A stretch of DNA of 64,000 nt from Gleimia sp. 6138-11-ORH1 (lineage in GTDB: Bacteria; Actinomycetota; Actinomycetes; Actinomycetales; Actinomycetaceae): positions 1-64,000 of the forward strand of contig NZ_JANUXV010000002.1 in assembly GCF_024814355.1 (NCBI RefSeq), written 5' to 3'. A model generated the notes under the pieces. The model did no database searches. It was not told the DNA's origin and saw nothing but the letters and a program-made list of their open reading frames with translations. This document shows, one piece after another, positions 16,663 through 26,487 of this stretch. The position numbers and the translations under genes were made by a program. Each line of letters starts with the position of its first letter. The stretch's first letter is position 1.

Positions 16663-17106
16663 TTACTGGGCGACCTGGGTGATCTGGTATGGAATTGGGT
16701 TCTGTGCTACGTGTGGATGCTCAGCGCCACGGTAGACCTTGAGCTTACGCATCTGTGCACGTCCAAGGGAATTCTTAGGGAGCATGCCTCGAACTGCCTT
16801 TTCTACGGCGCGTTCTGGATACTTTGCCATCAGTTCACGGTAAGAAACTGCCTTCAGACCACCTGGGAAACCAGAGTGGTGGTAAGCGAACTTCTTATCA
16901 AGCTTGTCGCCTGTTAGAGCAACCTTGTCAGCGTTAATGACGATAACGAAGTCGCCCATATCCATGTGAGGGGCGAAAGTTGGCTTATGCTTCCCACGAA
17001 GTAATTTGGCAGCTGCGGCTGCCAGGCGGCCGAGGACCAGGTCGGTAGCGTCAATGACGTACCACTGCTTGTTAGCGTCCTCTGGCTTAGGGCTGTATGT
17101 ACGCAA
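16663..17106 (-). CDS. rplM: 50S ribosomal protein L13
   Basis: Early-assembly large-subunit protein. I chose the TTG at 17106, which gives 147 residues starting at [21 protein letters not shown], the standard actinobacterial L13 length and N-terminus. The frame is open to 17172, but that start would add 22 residues not seen in the family. AAGG lies 8 nt before the TTG. Motifs include [18 protein letters not shown] and [10 protein letters not shown]. It is first in the rplM-rpsI operon. Confidence 0.95.
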   Translation of the reverse strand: MRTYSPKPEDANKQWYVIDATDLVLGRLAAAAAKLLRGKHKPTFAPHMDMGDFVIVINADKVALTGDKLDKKFAYHHSGFPGGLKAVSYRELMAKYPERAVEKAVRGMLPKNSLGRAQMRKLKVYRGAEHPHVAQNPIPYQITQVAQ

Positions 17107-17172
17107 GGGCGTGGCCTTTTCTCTAGTAATTCGGGGCGTTTCCAAGTTTAATCTACTACTTAGATGTAGCAC

Positions 17173-17308
17173 CTGCTCGGAACGCTCACTTTAGCTTTTA
17201 CTCGCGTCATTGCGTCCGGGCTGAAGACCAGCGAGTGGGAAAATATGACTGATCAGCGCACTCTGGACGCACAACATTTCTATGTTATCTACTTTTGTTA
17301 CAGATAGC
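17173..17308 (-). promoter_or_regulatory. Leader/promoter region of rplM with competing inverted repeats
   Basis: Two alternative pairings are possible: TGCGTCC (17211-17217) with GGACGCA (17265-17271), and ACTCGC near 17200 with GCGAGT near 17231. They are mutually competing in position, which suits a structured leader, but no known riboswitch or L13 leader is recognisable. Confidence 0.3.
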
Positions 17309-17324
17309 AAAGATAGCTATCTTT
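17309..17324. repeat. Perfect 16-bp palindrome after truA
   Basis: AAAGATAGCTATCTTT is fully self-complementary with no loop and begins 20 nt past the truA stop. A partial copy, AGATAGC, directly precedes it. A loopless palindrome suits a protein-binding site better than a terminator. Confidence 0.6.
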
Positions 17325-17343
17325 TAGTGGTAGACACCTCACT

Positions 17344-18249
17344 TTATTTTTCGCTTATTTCCTCAGCTTCGCAGAGGCTTCTAAAACGGCGTGTGAGACG
17401 CTGCTGGCTTTCCCATTCTTCAGCCGGCGGATAGTCTACTTTCGCTAAAGTAAGTCCGTGCGGTGGTGCCAGCGGAGCAGCCGCTTGGCGGGAAGGGTGT
17501 TCGATCAGGGACTGCAACCAGGTCAGCTCGCGTTTTCCCTTCCCTATTTCAACTAAGGCTCCCACGATGGAACGTACCATGGAGTGGCAGAATGCGTCCG
17601 CAGTTAAATGTACTTCTATCTCTGCTTCGGTGGCTCTTAGTTCCAACTTTTCTAAAGTACGTACTGTACTTGCGCCTTCTCTGGGTTTACAAAAAGAAAG
17701 AAAGTCATGTTCACCCAGCATCAGCTGAGCGCCCTCGCGCATCTTAGTTAAGTCCAGTGTTTCAGCTACCCACCAGGTGAAGTCTCCGCGCAGGGGGTCG
17801 TGTTTACCCGAGGTTGCCAGCCGGTAAATATAGTGGCGGCGTTTAGCTGCAAAGCGAGCATCAAAACTGGTTGGCACTTCGCTCAGTTGGTGCACAACCA
17901 GATCAGCTTGTCCGCCGCGTTTTTCCCGAGGGCGATCGATTAAGCGATTTAGGCGGCGCAGCAGGGCTTTTAATCCCTCCGCTACAGTATCAGTTTTGGT
18001 AACTGCGCTGAGCTCTGTAGCGTTCACCTCAAAATGAGCTACCTGGGCTTGCGCATGCACACCAGCGTCGGTACGTCCGGCAACGGTTAGTTCTATAGGG
18101 CGACGAAATACAAGTTCTAAGGCGTTTTCTAAAGTGCCCTGTACGGTGCGTTGTCCAGGTTGTTTTGCCCAGCCGTGAAAAGCGGTTCCCTTATAGGCAC
18201 AGTCCAAACGGATCCGCGTAATGTTGGGAAGTTCAGTTGTTGCAGTCAT
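17344..18249 (-). CDS. truA: tRNA pseudouridine(38-40) synthase TruA
   Basis: Isomerises uridines 38-40 in the anticodon arm of tRNAs. The catalytic motif AGRTDAGVHA places the nucleophilic aspartate at residue 61; FDARFAAKRRHYIYRL and FCHSMVRSIVGALVEIG are further signatures. The 301-residue length is slightly above average because of an internal loop (about 96-113) and a charged C-terminus. It is last in the infA-rpmJ-rpsM-rpsK-rpoA-rplQ-truA group, after a hairpin that may limit readthrough. Confidence 0.95.
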   Translation of the reverse strand: MTATTELPNITRIRLDCAYKGTAFHGWAKQPGQRTVQGTLENALELVFRRPIELTVAGRTDAGVHAQAQVAHFEVNATELSAVTKTDTVAEGLKALLRRLNRLIDRPREKRGGQADLVVHQLSEVPTSFDARFAAKRRHYIYRLATSGKHDPLRGDFTWWVAETLDLTKMREGAQLMLGEHDFLSFCKPREGASTVRTLEKLELRATEAEIEVHLTADAFCHSMVRSIVGALVEIGKGKRELTWLQSLIEHPSRQAAAPLAPPHGLTLAKVDYPPAEEWESQQRLTRRFRSLCEAEEISEK

Positions 18250-18360
18250 ATTTTAATAATACTCGGTGTACTTAGTGTCTTTTCTCTACGAAATTGCCGG
18301 TGACTACCCCGCCCGCCCAGTATCGACCATTATCGAAATGCCTTTTGGCTGGGAAATTGC

Positions 18361-18393
18361 AGGCGACCACCCTTTTTTACGGGGTGGTCGCCT
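18361..18393 (-). terminator. Hairpin between rplQ and truA
   Basis: AGGCGACCACCC (18361-18372) pairs perfectly with GGGTGGTCGCCT (18382-18393) around a 9-nt loop, 22 nt past the rplQ stop. There is no U-run on the minus strand, so termination may be partial and leave truA expressed. Confidence 0.7.
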
Positions 18394-18415
18394 GGGTTAG
18401 TCAGAAACTAGCAGT

Positions 18416-18907
18416 TCACTTGTCTTCTGAAGCTTCAGCTTCAACAACTTCTTCTGCTACTGCTTCTTCGGCTGCAGGTGCTTCTTCAGCTTCGGCAGCT
18501 TTCTTTGCAGTGTCTTCTGCTTTAGCAACAACGGCTTTCTTTTCTACCTTTTCGGTAACTAAAGAAATAACGCACATAGGGGCGTTATCGCCACGACGTG
18601 GGCCGATATTTACGATACGGGTGTAGCCACCTTGACGTTCTGGGTCAATAGATGGGGCAACAATATCGAAAAGACGGTAAAGTACGTCTTTGTTGCGGAT
18701 GGTCTTAGCAACGGTACGGCGAGCGTGTAGGTCGCCGCGACGTGCCTTAGTGATCAGCTTTTCAGCCAGTGGCTGTAAGCGGCTTGCCTTGGCAACGGTG
18801 GTAGTAACCTTACCGTGTTCGAATAGATCTTGCGCAAGGTTCGCAATCATCAGGTTCTCGTGTGCGGCTGACTGGCCGAGACGAGGGCCCTTGGTGGGCT
18901 TAGGCAT
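18416..18907 (-). CDS. rplQ: 50S ribosomal protein L17 with acidic C-terminal tail
   Basis: Large-subunit protein near the exit tunnel. The first 120 residues are canonical L17 ([17 protein letters not shown] at the start, [19 protein letters not shown] near 95). About 45 C-terminal residues form an Ala/Glu-rich, low-complexity tail, which is variable across actinobacterial L17 and probably flexible. It follows rpoA in the usual order. Confidence 0.97.
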   Translation of the reverse strand: MPKPTKGPRLGQSAAHENLMIANLAQDLFEHGKVTTTVAKASRLQPLAEKLITKARRGDLHARRTVAKTIRNKDVLYRLFDIVAPSIDPERQGGYTRIVNIGPRRGDNAPMCVISLVTEKVEKKAVVAKAEDTAKKAAEAEEAPAAEEAVAEEVVEAEASEDK

Positions 18908-18962
18908 GATATCTCCTAGTTAAAACTCTCGATTGAAGAATGGTAAGAACCGTTCAGGACGT

Positions 18963-19952
18963 TTACTCGTCACTGAATTGAAGTGAGCCAGAGGATTCTG
19001 CTCCACCGGTGGGCAGTACGGAATCCTTCAAGGTCATACCCAAGCTGGCCAACTTCTCTTTGATCTCTTCAATGGACTTCAAACCGAAGTTACGGATGTC
19101 CAGCAAATCAGCCTCAGAGTGAGCAACCAGTTCGCCGACGGTAAGAATACCGCGGCGACGCAGCGCGTTGTAAGAACGGGACTGCAATCCCAGGTTCTCG
19201 ATTGGCAGTGCCAGGTCAGCAGCCAGCGTCTCATCAGTTGCGGAAGGACCAATTTCGATACCTTCAGCTTCTACATTGAGTTCGCGGGCCAGACCGAATA
19301 GCTCTACAAGGGTCTTACCAGCAGATGCAAGCGCGTCGCGAGGGGTGATCGCAGGCTTAGTTTCCACGTCTACAATCAGACGGTCAAAGTCGGTACGCTG
19401 CTCAACACGAGTAGCTTCCACCTTGTAGGTCACCTTTAGGACTGGGCTGTAGATGGAATCAACTGGGATCCGAGAGATTTCAGCGTGGTCACTCTTGTTC
19501 TGGGTTGCAGAAACGTATCCACGGCCGCGTTCTACGGTTAGTTCGATCTCTACCTTGCCTTTTTCGGACAGGGTTGCCAAAACGAGTTCTGGGTTGTGAA
19601 TTTCTACGCCAGCTGGAGGAGTGATGTCACCTGCGGTGACTACTCCAGCGCCAGTTTTACGTAGGTACATTACTACCGGAACATCGTTTTCGGAGGAAAG
19701 TACGATGTTTTTGATGTTGAGAATAATTTCTGCAACGTCTTCCTTCACACCCGGCACGGTGGAAAACTCGTGCTGGACTCCTTCGATGCGGATAGAAGTA
19801 ACCGCAGCACCAGGAATAGAAGAAAGCAGGGTACGACGCAGGGAATTACCAAGAGTGTAACCAAAGCCTGGTTCAAGTGGTTCCAGAATGAAACGTGAGC
19901 GATTTTCGCTTACTTTTTCTTCTGTTAAAGTGGGGCGCTGTGCAATTTGCAC
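18963..19952 (-). CDS. rpoA: RNA polymerase alpha subunit
   Basis: Scaffold and regulator-contact subunit of RNA polymerase. I chose GTG at 19952 (329 residues) because AAAGGA lies 6 nt upstream and the protein then starts [13 protein letters not shown], the normal actinobacterial N-terminus; the frame is open to 19997. The N-terminal dimerisation domain ([22 protein letters not shown]), a linker, and the C-terminal DNA-binding domain ([37 protein letters not shown]) are all present. It sits between rpsK and rplQ as expected. Confidence 0.96.
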   Translation of the reverse strand: MQIAQRPTLTEEKVSENRSRFILEPLEPGFGYTLGNSLRRTLLSSIPGAAVTSIRIEGVQHEFSTVPGVKEDVAEIILNIKNIVLSSENDVPVVMYLRKTGAGVVTAGDITPPAGVEIHNPELVLATLSEKGKVEIELTVERGRGYVSATQNKSDHAEISRIPVDSIYSPVLKVTYKVEATRVEQRTDFDRLIVDVETKPAITPRDALASAGKTLVELFGLARELNVEAEGIEIGPSATDETLAADLALPIENLGLQSRSYNALRRRGILTVGELVAHSEADLLDIRNFGLKSIEEIKEKLASLGMTLKDSVLPTGGAESSGSLQFSDE

Positions 19953-20086
19953 GTCTTTTCCTTTCTTACCGACATCCGCTATATGACGCCGGTTCATTCT
20001 CCAGATTTCTGGAAGCAGGTGTTTATGTTACGAAGTATTAGCACTCGTAACTCGACGTGGAGACTACGAGGTCTCGATGAATACGC

Positions 20087-20491
20087 TCAGACGCGGCGGC
20101 GCTTGGGCGGACGGCAACCATTGTGTGCTTGAGGGGTAACATCCAAGATGGAACCAACCTCAATGCCGGTAGCCTGGAGGGAACGAATCGCGGTCTCACG
20201 GCCGGAACCGGGACCCTTAACGAAAACGTCAACCTTCTTTACGCCGTGTTCCTGTGCGCGACGAGCTGCTGCTTCTGCAGCTAGCTGTGCAGCGAAAGGA
20301 GTGGACTTACGAGAGCCCTTGAAACCTACCTGACCGGAGGATGCCCATGAAATAACAGCACCGGTTGGATCGGTGATTGAGACGATCGTGTTATTGAACG
20401 TCGACTTAATGTATGCGTGGCCGTGGGTAACATTACGACGCTCTTTGCGTCGTCCCTTACGGGCCACCGTTGAACGTGACTTAGCAGCCAT
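20087..20491 (-). CDS. rpsK: 30S ribosomal protein S11
   Basis: Platform protein of the small subunit near the E site and mRNA path. The 134 residues include [38 protein letters not shown] and the invariant ending [18 protein letters not shown]. It lies between rpsM and rpoA in the alpha operon. Confidence 0.98.
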   Translation of the reverse strand: MAAKSRSTVARKGRRKERRNVTHGHAYIKSTFNNTIVSITDPTGAVISWASSGQVGFKGSRKSTPFAAQLAAEAAARRAQEHGVKKVDVFVKGPGSGRETAIRSLQATGIEVGSILDVTPQAHNGCRPPKRRRV

Positions 20492-20529
20492 TCTTTATCT
20501 CCTACGAGTTTAGTGGTGAACCCTACGGG

Positions 20530-20898
20530 TTACTTCTTCTTACCGGCAACCGTACGCTTTGGACCCTTACGGGTACGAGCGTTGGTCTTTGTACGCTGGC
20601 CACGAACAGGTAGGCCACGACGGTGGCGTAGCCCCTGGTAACAGCCAATTTCAATCTTGCGGCGGATATCTGCCTGAACTTCACGACGCAGATCGCCTTC
20701 AACCTTAAAGTTGCTTTCGATGTACTCGCGGAGCTTTACAAGATCTTCTTCAGTTGCGTTCTTAACGCGCAGGTCTGGAGAAACACCAGTAGCTTCTAGA
20801 GTTTCAGCGGCGCGGGTGCGTCCAACGCCGTAAATGTAAGTAAGCGCAATCTCCATTCGCTTTTCGCGAGGGAGGTCAACGCCGGCAATACGTGCCAT
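20530..20898 (-). CDS. rpsM: 30S ribosomal protein S13
   Basis: Head protein of the small subunit that contacts 5S-L5 bridges and tRNA. The start is ATG at 20898 (122 residues), with GGAG 6 nt upstream and the universal N-terminus [14 protein letters not shown]; an upstream ATG at 20910 would add four residues. The basic tail [20 protein letters not shown] is intact. Confidence 0.97.
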   Translation of the reverse strand: MARIAGVDLPREKRMEIALTYIYGVGRTRAAETLEATGVSPDLRVKNATEEDLVKLREYIESNFKVEGDLRREVQADIRRKIEIGCYQGLRHRRGLPVRGQRTKTNARTRKGPKRTVAGKKK

Positions 20899-21046
20899 AT
20901 TTGACTCCATTAGTCAGGGAGGTGGTCACTTCACTATCTGCTCAGCGATTGCTTCCAGCCCCGGCCTCCTGTCCGAGGGTCCCGGTTGTTTCCCAGAAAC
21001 TAACCGGCCAGTGAAATGCTTATTAAGTTAGCTACACGCTCAGGGA

Positions 21047-21163
21047 TTAACGGCCCTGACGTTGCTTATGTCGCGGGTTGTCACAGATGATCATGACTTT
21101 GCCGTGGCGACGAATCACCTTGCAGTTGTCACAAATCTTCTTGACACTCGGCTGTACCTTCAT
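21047..21163 (-). CDS. rpmJ: 50S ribosomal protein L36 (zinc-ribbon form)
   Basis: A 38-residue gene in the gap between infA and rpsM. It starts [20 protein letters not shown] and ends HKQRQGR. The zinc ligands C11, C14, C27 and H32 are all present, so this is the C+ form that requires zinc. Position and sequence are unmistakable despite its size. Confidence 0.97.
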   Translation of the reverse strand: MKVQPSVKKICDNCKVIRRHGKVMIICDNPRHKQRQGR

Positions 21164-21200
21164 GGTTATACCTCCGCCGGATAACCGGCTTAGTGTCTGA

Positions 21201-21422
21201 TCACTTGTAACGGTATACGATACGCCCGCGGGTCAGATCGTAGGGGCTTAGCTCCACAATCACACGGTCCTCAGGCAGGATACGGATGTAGTGCTGACGC
21301 ATCTTCCCTGAAATGTGAGCTAGAACGATATGCCCGTTAGCCAACTCCACATTGAACTTGCCATCGCGAAGAGACTCAACAACCGTGCCTTCCATTTCAA
21401 TGACGCCGTCTTTTTTCGCCAT
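21201..21422 (-). CDS. infA: Translation initiation factor IF-1
   Basis: S1-fold factor that occupies the A site during initiation. I chose ATG at 21422, giving the standard 73 residues ([18 protein letters not shown] to [11 protein letters not shown]); the open frame extends 11 codons further upstream. The OB-fold signature [20 protein letters not shown] is complete. It is first in the infA-rpmJ-rpsM-rpsK-rpoA-rplQ group, with its promoter in 21423-21640. Confidence 0.97.
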   Translation of the reverse strand: MAKKDGVIEMEGTVVESLRDGKFNVELANGHIVLAHISGKMRQHYIRILPEDRVIVELSPYDLTRGRIVYRYK

Positions 21423-21628
21423 ATCCTCTATCGTTTCCTTACAGTTAACTAGCATTCTGAACGCGGCTGCGCCCAGCGAGTTCTCCTCTGAATATCCGTG
21501 TATGCAGATAGATAACCCGAATTACTACTTTAGTAAAGATACCGGCTAAAACTAAAGCCCTGGGAGTGTTAAATCACTCACTAAGCTATTAATTGTAGTC
21601 GCAGAACGTCCTTTTGAGACGTAGTTCC

Positions 21629-21645
21629 TAACCGCCCTCGGAAAT
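21629..21645. repeat. Intergenic copy of the CGAGGGCG motif
   Basis: CGCCCTCG lies at 21633-21640 and the minus strand reads ATTTCCGAGGGCGGT. It sits between map and infA, just past the map stop. Confidence 0.6.
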
Positions 21646-21660
21646 CTCTTCAGAAATCGC

Positions 21661-22503
21661 TTAGGAAAGTGGCGTGGGTTTAATCCCAAAAGGAGCCAAA
21701 CCAGCCACCCCACCATCGGGTGCAGTAAGCACCCAAATCCCCCGGGTAGTAATCGCCACAGTATGCTCCCACTGAGCTGCCAGCGACCCATCGACTGTAA
21801 CGACCGTCCACTCATCAGCTAGAATCTCCGTCTGCGCACTGCCCGCGGAAATAATCGGCTCTACTGCCAAAACCATTCCCGGTTGCAGTTTCGCAGAACG
21901 CCCCGCCGCCGCATAGTTCAAAACCTCCGGAGGCATATGCATGGCAGTGCCAATCCCATGCCCGGTGTATTCTTCGACAATGTCGCCAGCGAAACCTTCT
22001 GCAACGTAATCTGCCAGCACGGCCTCGACGGCCTCCCCCACAGCGGAAACGTATTTGCCGGTGGTGAGGTTAGCTAGGGCTGTCCACATGGCTTCTTCAG
22101 TGAGTTTATTTAACTGACGAGCCTGCGTCGAGCCGTGTTCATCACCGCCCACAATCATCGTGAATGCTGCGTCAGCGTGCCACTGTTTGCCTTCTCTTTC
22201 CACGTAGGCACCGCAGTCAAAAGTCACTAAGTCACCAAGTTTTAGTTTTTCTGCGGTGGGGATCCCATGCACCACCACGTCATTTACAGAAATACACACG
22301 GTAGCGGGGAACCCGTGGTAGCCCAAAAAGTTTGATTTTGCGCCGTGTGCTTTAATCGTCGCGGCACTTACCGCGTCAAGTTCCAGCAGACTCACTCCCG
22401 GCTGGGCGGCTTCACGCAGTGCTTTATGCATGGCAGCGACCACCAGGCCAGCTTCACGCATATACCGTAGTTGCTGCGGAGTTTTCAGTTCAATTCTTGC
22501 CAT
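21661..22503 (-). CDS. map: Methionine aminopeptidase, type I
   Basis: Removes the N-terminal methionine from nascent proteins. Metal ligands are visible at D96 (FDCGA), D111 (HADAAF), the histidine of GHGIGTAMH and the glutamates of AVEPI and WEHTVAI. It is 280 residues long, with no N-terminal SH3-binding extension. It is the third gene of secY-adk-map and ends about 240 nt before infA. Confidence 0.95.
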   Translation of the reverse strand: MARIELKTPQQLRYMREAGLVVAAMHKALREAAQPGVSLLELDAVSAATIKAHGAKSNFLGYHGFPATVCISVNDVVVHGIPTAEKLKLGDLVTFDCGAYVEREGKQWHADAAFTMIVGGDEHGSTQARQLNKLTEEAMWTALANLTTGKYVSAVGEAVEAVLADYVAEGFAGDIVEEYTGHGIGTAMHMPPEVLNYAAAGRSAKLQPGMVLAVEPIISAGSAQTEILADEWTVVTVDGSLAAQWEHTVAITTRGIWVLTAPDGGVAGLAPFGIKPTPLS

Positions 22504-22601
22504 TTTTGCTTCCGTTATTTTGCCTCATGTTAGCGAGGTTTTGCTTATCACAAGTGCCCACGCCAGAAGGCAATGGGCACTTGTTCTTGTTTTATTTTCA
22601 G

Positions 22602-22616
22602 TTTTTCGAGGGCGTT
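22602..22616. repeat. Intergenic copy of the CGAGGGCG motif
   Basis: TTTTTCGAGGGCGTT, with the octamer at 22607-22614, lies in the adk-map gap a few bases past the adk stop. Confidence 0.6.
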
Positions 22617-22622
22617 AAAAGC

Positions 22623-23228
22623 CTAGTTAGCTTTTTGCAAACCTGCTTCAGCTAGGACCGCTTCGATCCGTTCCCAGACCTCATCAATAGTGCCCATCCC
22701 ATCTATTTGGATTAGCTTATCCTGATCCGCATAGTAGGTTGCCATTGGTTCGGTAAGTTGGTGATAAACCTGCATCCGGTGGCGAATCACTGATTCAGTA
22801 TCGTCTTCGCGGCCTTCAATCTCAGCACGTTTTAGAAGTCGCTTAATAACTTCTTCTTCATCAGTTACCAGCTCAATCACCAGATCAACGTCACGATCTC
22901 GTTTAGCTAAAGCGTCCCGAAGGTAGTGTGCCTGCTCTAAAGTACGCGGATACCCGTCCAGCAAACAGCCGTTTACCACATCGGGAGCTTCCAAACGGGC
23001 CGCCACCATGGGGTTGGTAACGGTGTCCGGCACAAATTCACCTTTTGAGATGAAGCGGGAAGCCCGTAGTCCCAGCTCAGTTTCTGCCTTAATGTTCTGG
23101 CGGAAAATCAGGCCGGTGGAGATTGCCGGAATCTGAAGGTAGTCGGCAATTCTTTTTGCTTGAGTTCCTTTACCTGAACCGGGAGCACCCAGTAACAAGA
23201 TAAGCGGAGCAGATGCATTTGTAGTCAT
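22623..23228 (-). CDS. adk: Adenylate kinase
   Basis: Converts AMP and ATP to two ADP. The P-loop GAPGSGKGTQ is at 14-23; AMP-binding STGLIFRQN and LDGYPRT follow. The lid is the short form (RAEIEGREDDTESVIRHRM) with no zinc cysteines. At 201 residues it is typical of short-lid enzymes. Its ATG overlaps the secY stop by one base (TAATG). Confidence 0.96.
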   Translation of the reverse strand: MTTNASAPLILLLGAPGSGKGTQAKRIADYLQIPAISTGLIFRQNIKAETELGLRASRFISKGEFVPDTVTNPMVAARLEAPDVVNGCLLDGYPRTLEQAHYLRDALAKRDRDVDLVIELVTDEEEVIKRLLKRAEIEGREDDTESVIRHRMQVYHQLTEPMATYYADQDKLIQIDGMGTIDEVWERIEAVLAEAGLQKAN

Positions 23229-24559
23229 TAGACCAAGAATCCTTCGTAGCTGTGCTTTTGCAACTGAGAGTTAATTTCTTTAACAGTTTGCAGACCAACG
23301 CCGACAACGATTAGTAAAGTGGTTCCCCCAAATGGTAGTCCGCCTTCACCCAGGTTCATCATAATCATCACGATTGCGGGGATCATGGCTACTGCCAGCA
23401 GGTAGAGCGCTCCGGCAGAGGTGATGCGGCTAATCACGTAGCTTAAGTACTCTGCGGTGGGGCGACCAGCGCGAATCCCGGGGATGAATCCGCCGTAGCG
23501 TTTCATGTTATCGGCAACTTCTTCAGGGTTGAAAGTGATTGAAGTGTAGAAGAAGGTGAAGAACAGGATTAGCAGACCGTCTAAAAGCAGGTAGAGCCAA
23601 GAAGTTTGGCTTAAATTATCGCGAACCCAAGCGGTAGTTGCACTATTAGGGTCACCGAAGTTAGTCAGTAATGCAGGCATTGCCAAGATGGAGGTTGAGA
23701 AGATAACTGGAATAACCCCGGCCATGTTAATCTTCAGCGGAATGTAGGTAGAAGATCCGCCCATTACACGTCGGCCTACCATACGTTTTGCGTATTGTAC
23801 GGGGATCCGGCGCTGTGCTTGTTCCACGTAAACCACTGCAGCGGTGATAGCTAGGATGAGAAGCACGATTCCGGCTACGCGCAGCCAGCCAGCTCCAATC
23901 CCGATGTTGTATAGCTGAGCAGGTAGGGTGGCGGTGATGGAGGTGAAAATCAGGAGGGACATACCGTTACCGATACCGCGTTCGGTGATTAGTTCTCCCA
24001 GCCACATGATTACGCCAGTTCCGGCGGTCATGGTTAGTACCATCGCAATGAAAGTAAATGGGGTGCTGTTCGGAACTACCGGGTGGGGGCAACCTGGGAA
24101 CAGTGCATTAGAAAATGACAAAGAGACGATGCCGGCGGACTGTAGTACACCAAGGAAGATAGTTAGGTAGCGGGTGTACTGGGTCAGGGTAGCCTGTCCC
24201 TGCTGTCCCTCTTTGTGTAGGTCCTCAAAACGTGGGACTGCCACACGCAGCAACTGGATAATAATCGAGGCCGTAATGTACGGCATGATTCCCAGTGCAA
24301 AAATGGAAAGCTGCAGTAATGCTCCCCCAGAGAACAGGTTTGCCAATGCCAGCAGTGAAGTTTGTTCGTTCACGGCCAGACATTGCTGCACGTTTACGGT
24401 GGAGACACCCGGAGCGGGAATGAAGGACCCCATCCGGAAAAGACCCATAATCAGTAGGCTGAACAAAATCTTCGCACGTAAATCGGGGGTGCGGAATGCC
24501 TGCATGAAAACAGCAGGAATAGATGGCTTGCGGAACGCTTGTCCTTGGTTGTCTAACAA
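23228..24559 (-). CDS. secY: Protein translocase subunit SecY
   Basis: Central pore of the Sec translocon. I chose TTG at 24559 (443 residues) because AAAGGAGG lies 4 nt upstream; the frame is open to 24604 but has no ribosome site there. The core begins QAFRTPDLRAKILFSLLIMGLFRMGSF and about ten membrane helices follow, with conserved GIGNGMS and RRVMGGSSTYIPLKINMAGVIPVIF. It starts the secY-adk-map group, separated from rplO by a hairpin and an AT-rich promoter-like gap (24605-24715). Confidence 0.95.
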   Translation of the reverse strand: MLDNQGQAFRKPSIPAVFMQAFRTPDLRAKILFSLLIMGLFRMGSFIPAPGVSTVNVQQCLAVNEQTSLLALANLFSGGALLQLSIFALGIMPYITASIIIQLLRVAVPRFEDLHKEGQQGQATLTQYTRYLTIFLGVLQSAGIVSLSFSNALFPGCPHPVVPNSTPFTFIAMVLTMTAGTGVIMWLGELITERGIGNGMSLLIFTSITATLPAQLYNIGIGAGWLRVAGIVLLILAITAAVVYVEQAQRRIPVQYAKRMVGRRVMGGSSTYIPLKINMAGVIPVIFSTSILAMPALLTNFGDPNSATTAWVRDNLSQTSWLYLLLDGLLILFFTFFYTSITFNPEEVADNMKRYGGFIPGIRAGRPTAEYLSYVISRITSAGALYLLAVAMIPAIVMIMMNLGEGGLPFGGTTLLIVVGVGLQTVKEINSQLQKHSYEGFLV

Positions 24560-24715
24560 GCTTCCTCCTTTAGAATCTAAAAATAAAACAATAATCCACA
24601 TCAAGGTTACATTATTTGTTTGTTTTAATCGAGACAGTTTTTGGTGAGCAATTAAGCAAAACCATTTTTCTCTCAGTTGGATTTACAAACTTAAGCAAAA
24701 CTTAATGGGAATTAG

Positions 24716-24751
24716 TTGTGTGCTCCCCCGCTAAAGCGGAGGAGCACACAA
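24716..24751 (-). terminator. Hairpin after rplO, end of the spc cluster
   Basis: TTGTGTGCTCC (24716-24726) pairs with GGAGCACACAA (24741-24751), and CCGCT/AGCGG inside extends the stem after one mismatch. It separates rplO from secY, which are usually co-transcribed. Confidence 0.75.
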
Positions 24752-24765
24752 ACTCGTTTTATAGA

Positions 24766-25215
24766 TCAGCGAGTGGTTAGAGAACCGCCTGCAGCGGTAA
24801 TCTTAGCTTCTGCGGAGGCAGACCACTTATCAACTACAAGGTTGAACTTAGCGGTAACTTCACCTTCACCCAGAATCTTAACCAGCTGACGGGGGCGCAC
24901 GGCACCCTTTGCTACTAGATCTTCAACAGTAATCTCTCCACCTTCTGGGAAGAGACGCTGCAGAGCGTCTAGGTTTACAACCTGGTATTCCACGCGGAAT
25001 GGGTTCTTGAAACCACGTAGCTTAGGCAGGCGCATATGCATTGGCATCTGGCCACCTTCGAAACCTACTGGAACCTGGTAACGAGCCTTAGTACCCTTGG
25101 TACCACGTCCAGCAGTTTTACCCTTGGAACCTTCACCACGACCCACGCGGGTCTTAGCTTTCTTAGAACCAGGAGCTGGCTTCAAATCGTGGAGACGGAG
25201 AATTTCTTCAGCCAT
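24766..25215 (-). CDS. rplO: 50S ribosomal protein L15
   Basis: Late-assembly large-subunit protein. The N-terminal glycine/basic extension ([26 protein letters not shown]) that penetrates the 23S core and the C-terminal globular domain are both present in 149 residues. It is last in the spc ribosomal run and lies 2 nt after rpmD. Confidence 0.97.
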   Translation of the reverse strand: MAEEILRLHDLKPAPGSKKAKTRVGRGEGSKGKTAGRGTKGTKARYQVPVGFEGGQMPMHMRLPKLRGFKNPFRVEYQVVNLDALQRLFPEGGEITVEDLVAKGAVRPRQLVKILGEGEVTAKFNLVVDKWSASAEAKITAAGGSLTTR

Positions 25216-25217
25216 TA

Positions 25218-25400
25218 TCAGTTGACCTCCTCTACCGTAACCATGTGACGAACAGCGAGGATCTGACCACGCAAAGTTGGGGTGTCCTTGTGAACGACCG
25301 ACTGGCCGATCTTACGAAGACCCAAAGCTCGCATAGTGCGACGCTGTTCCTGTGGGCGACCGATATCAGAACGGACGCGGGTAATCTTTAGGTTAGCCAT
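25218..25400 (-). CDS. rpmD: 50S ribosomal protein L30
   Basis: Small large-subunit protein of 60 residues. The sequence [30 protein letters not shown] and [11 protein letters not shown] is canonical. Its start overlaps the rpsE stop by one base, which suggests coupling. Confidence 0.97.
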   Translation of the reverse strand: MANLKITRVRSDIGRPQEQRRTMRALGLRKIGQSVVHKDTPTLRGQILAVRHMVTVEEVN

Positions 25401-26092
25401 TATTTGCTCACTCCTGCCGCTGCCGCTTCGTTTTCGGTCTTTTCAGCTTGGGCGCGCTTTTCAGCTTCACCTTCTGCGCGTGCACGCAGCATGGAAGCAG
25501 GAGCTACGCGCTCCAATGGTAGTCCACGACGTGCTGCTACTGCTTCAGGCTGTTCCAGCTGCTTCAGAGCGGCAATAGTTGCGTGGACGATGTTGATTGC
25601 GTTTGAAGAACCAAGTGACTTCGAAAGTACGTCGTGTACACCGGCGCATTCCAAGACGGCGCGAACCGGACCACCGGCGATAACACCGGTACCTGGAGCG
25701 GCGGGACGAAGCAGAACTACGCCTGCTGCATCTTCACCCTGTACCAGGTGAGTAATGGTACGACGGATCATAGGAACGCGGATGAAGCTCTTCTTAGCTT
25801 CTTCAACGCCCTTAGCAATAGCTTGAGGAACTTCCTTAGCCTTGCCGTAACCTACACCAACGGTACCTTCCCCGTCACCCACGACAACAAGTGCGGTGAA
25901 GCTAAAGCGACGACCACCCTTAACTACCTTGGATACGCGGTTAATGGTAACTACACGTTCGATGTACTGGTTCTTTTCTTCGTTGCGACGGTTGTCGCGT
26001 CGTTCAGACTGACGTCCTCCGCGGCGTTCACGACGTTCAGTGTCGCGGCCTTCAGAGGTGTCCTGAGCTTTGTTTCGCTGCGCTGCAGCCAT
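25400..26092 (-). CDS. rpsE: 30S ribosomal protein S5
   Basis: Shoulder protein of the small subunit, involved in accuracy and mRNA unwinding. The double-stranded RNA-binding-like N domain ([23 protein letters not shown]) starts near residue 43 after an Arg/Glu-rich extension. The C-terminal domain ([25 protein letters not shown]) is intact. The last 25 residues are a charged tail. At 230 residues it is longer than the E. coli protein (about 167) because of both extensions. Confidence 0.97.
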   Translation of the reverse strand: MAAAQRNKAQDTSEGRDTERRERRGGRQSERRDNRRNEEKNQYIERVVTINRVSKVVKGGRRFSFTALVVVGDGEGTVGVGYGKAKEVPQAIAKGVEEAKKSFIRVPMIRRTITHLVQGEDAAGVVLLRPAAPGTGVIAGGPVRAVLECAGVHDVLSKSLGSSNAINIVHATIAALKQLEQPEAVAARRGLPLERVAPASMLRARAEGEAEKRAQAEKTENEAAAAGVSK

Positions 26093-26118
26093 CAGTATGC
26101 CTTCTTCCTTCTGGTCGC

Positions 26119-26487
26119 TTAGAGCGCCAGGCCACCCTCGCGGGCGCCTTCTGCTACAGCTGCGACACGGCCGTGGTACTTGTTGCCACCGCGGTCAAAG
26201 ACCACAGCGGTGATGCCAGCTTCCTGCGCACGGGCAGCAATCAGTTCACCGACTCGGCGAGCTGCTTCAACCTTAGTGGAGGAACCGTCGAATGCTGCTT
26301 CCATGGTGGAAGCAGAAACTAGAGTGTGTCCCTTGGTGTCATCAATAACCTGTGCAACCATGTGACGGTTGGAACGGGTTACTACCAGACGGGGACGCTC
26401 TGCAGTACCGTTTACGTTCTTACGAACGCGCTGGTGGCGGCGCTTACGAGCAACTACTTTGCCCTTGCCCTTAACGGTGTAAGACAT
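26119..26487 (-). CDS. rplR: 50S ribosomal protein L18
   Basis: Binds 5S rRNA with L5. The 122 residues carry the arginine-rich N-terminus ([22 protein letters not shown]) and the closing motif [26 protein letters not shown]. It overlaps rplF by one base. Confidence 0.97.
   Translation of the reverse strand: MSYTVKGKGKVVARKRRHQRVRKNVNGTAERPRLVVTRSNRHMVAQVIDDTKGHTLVSASTMEAAFDGSSTKVEAARRVGELIAARAQEAGITAVVFDRGGNKYHGRVAAVAEGAREGGLAL

Noticed and set aside
24605-24715. Extending secY to the upstream ATG at 24604
   Set aside because: No ribosome site precedes it, whereas AAAGGAGG sits directly before the TTG at 24559 and gives a normal SecY length.
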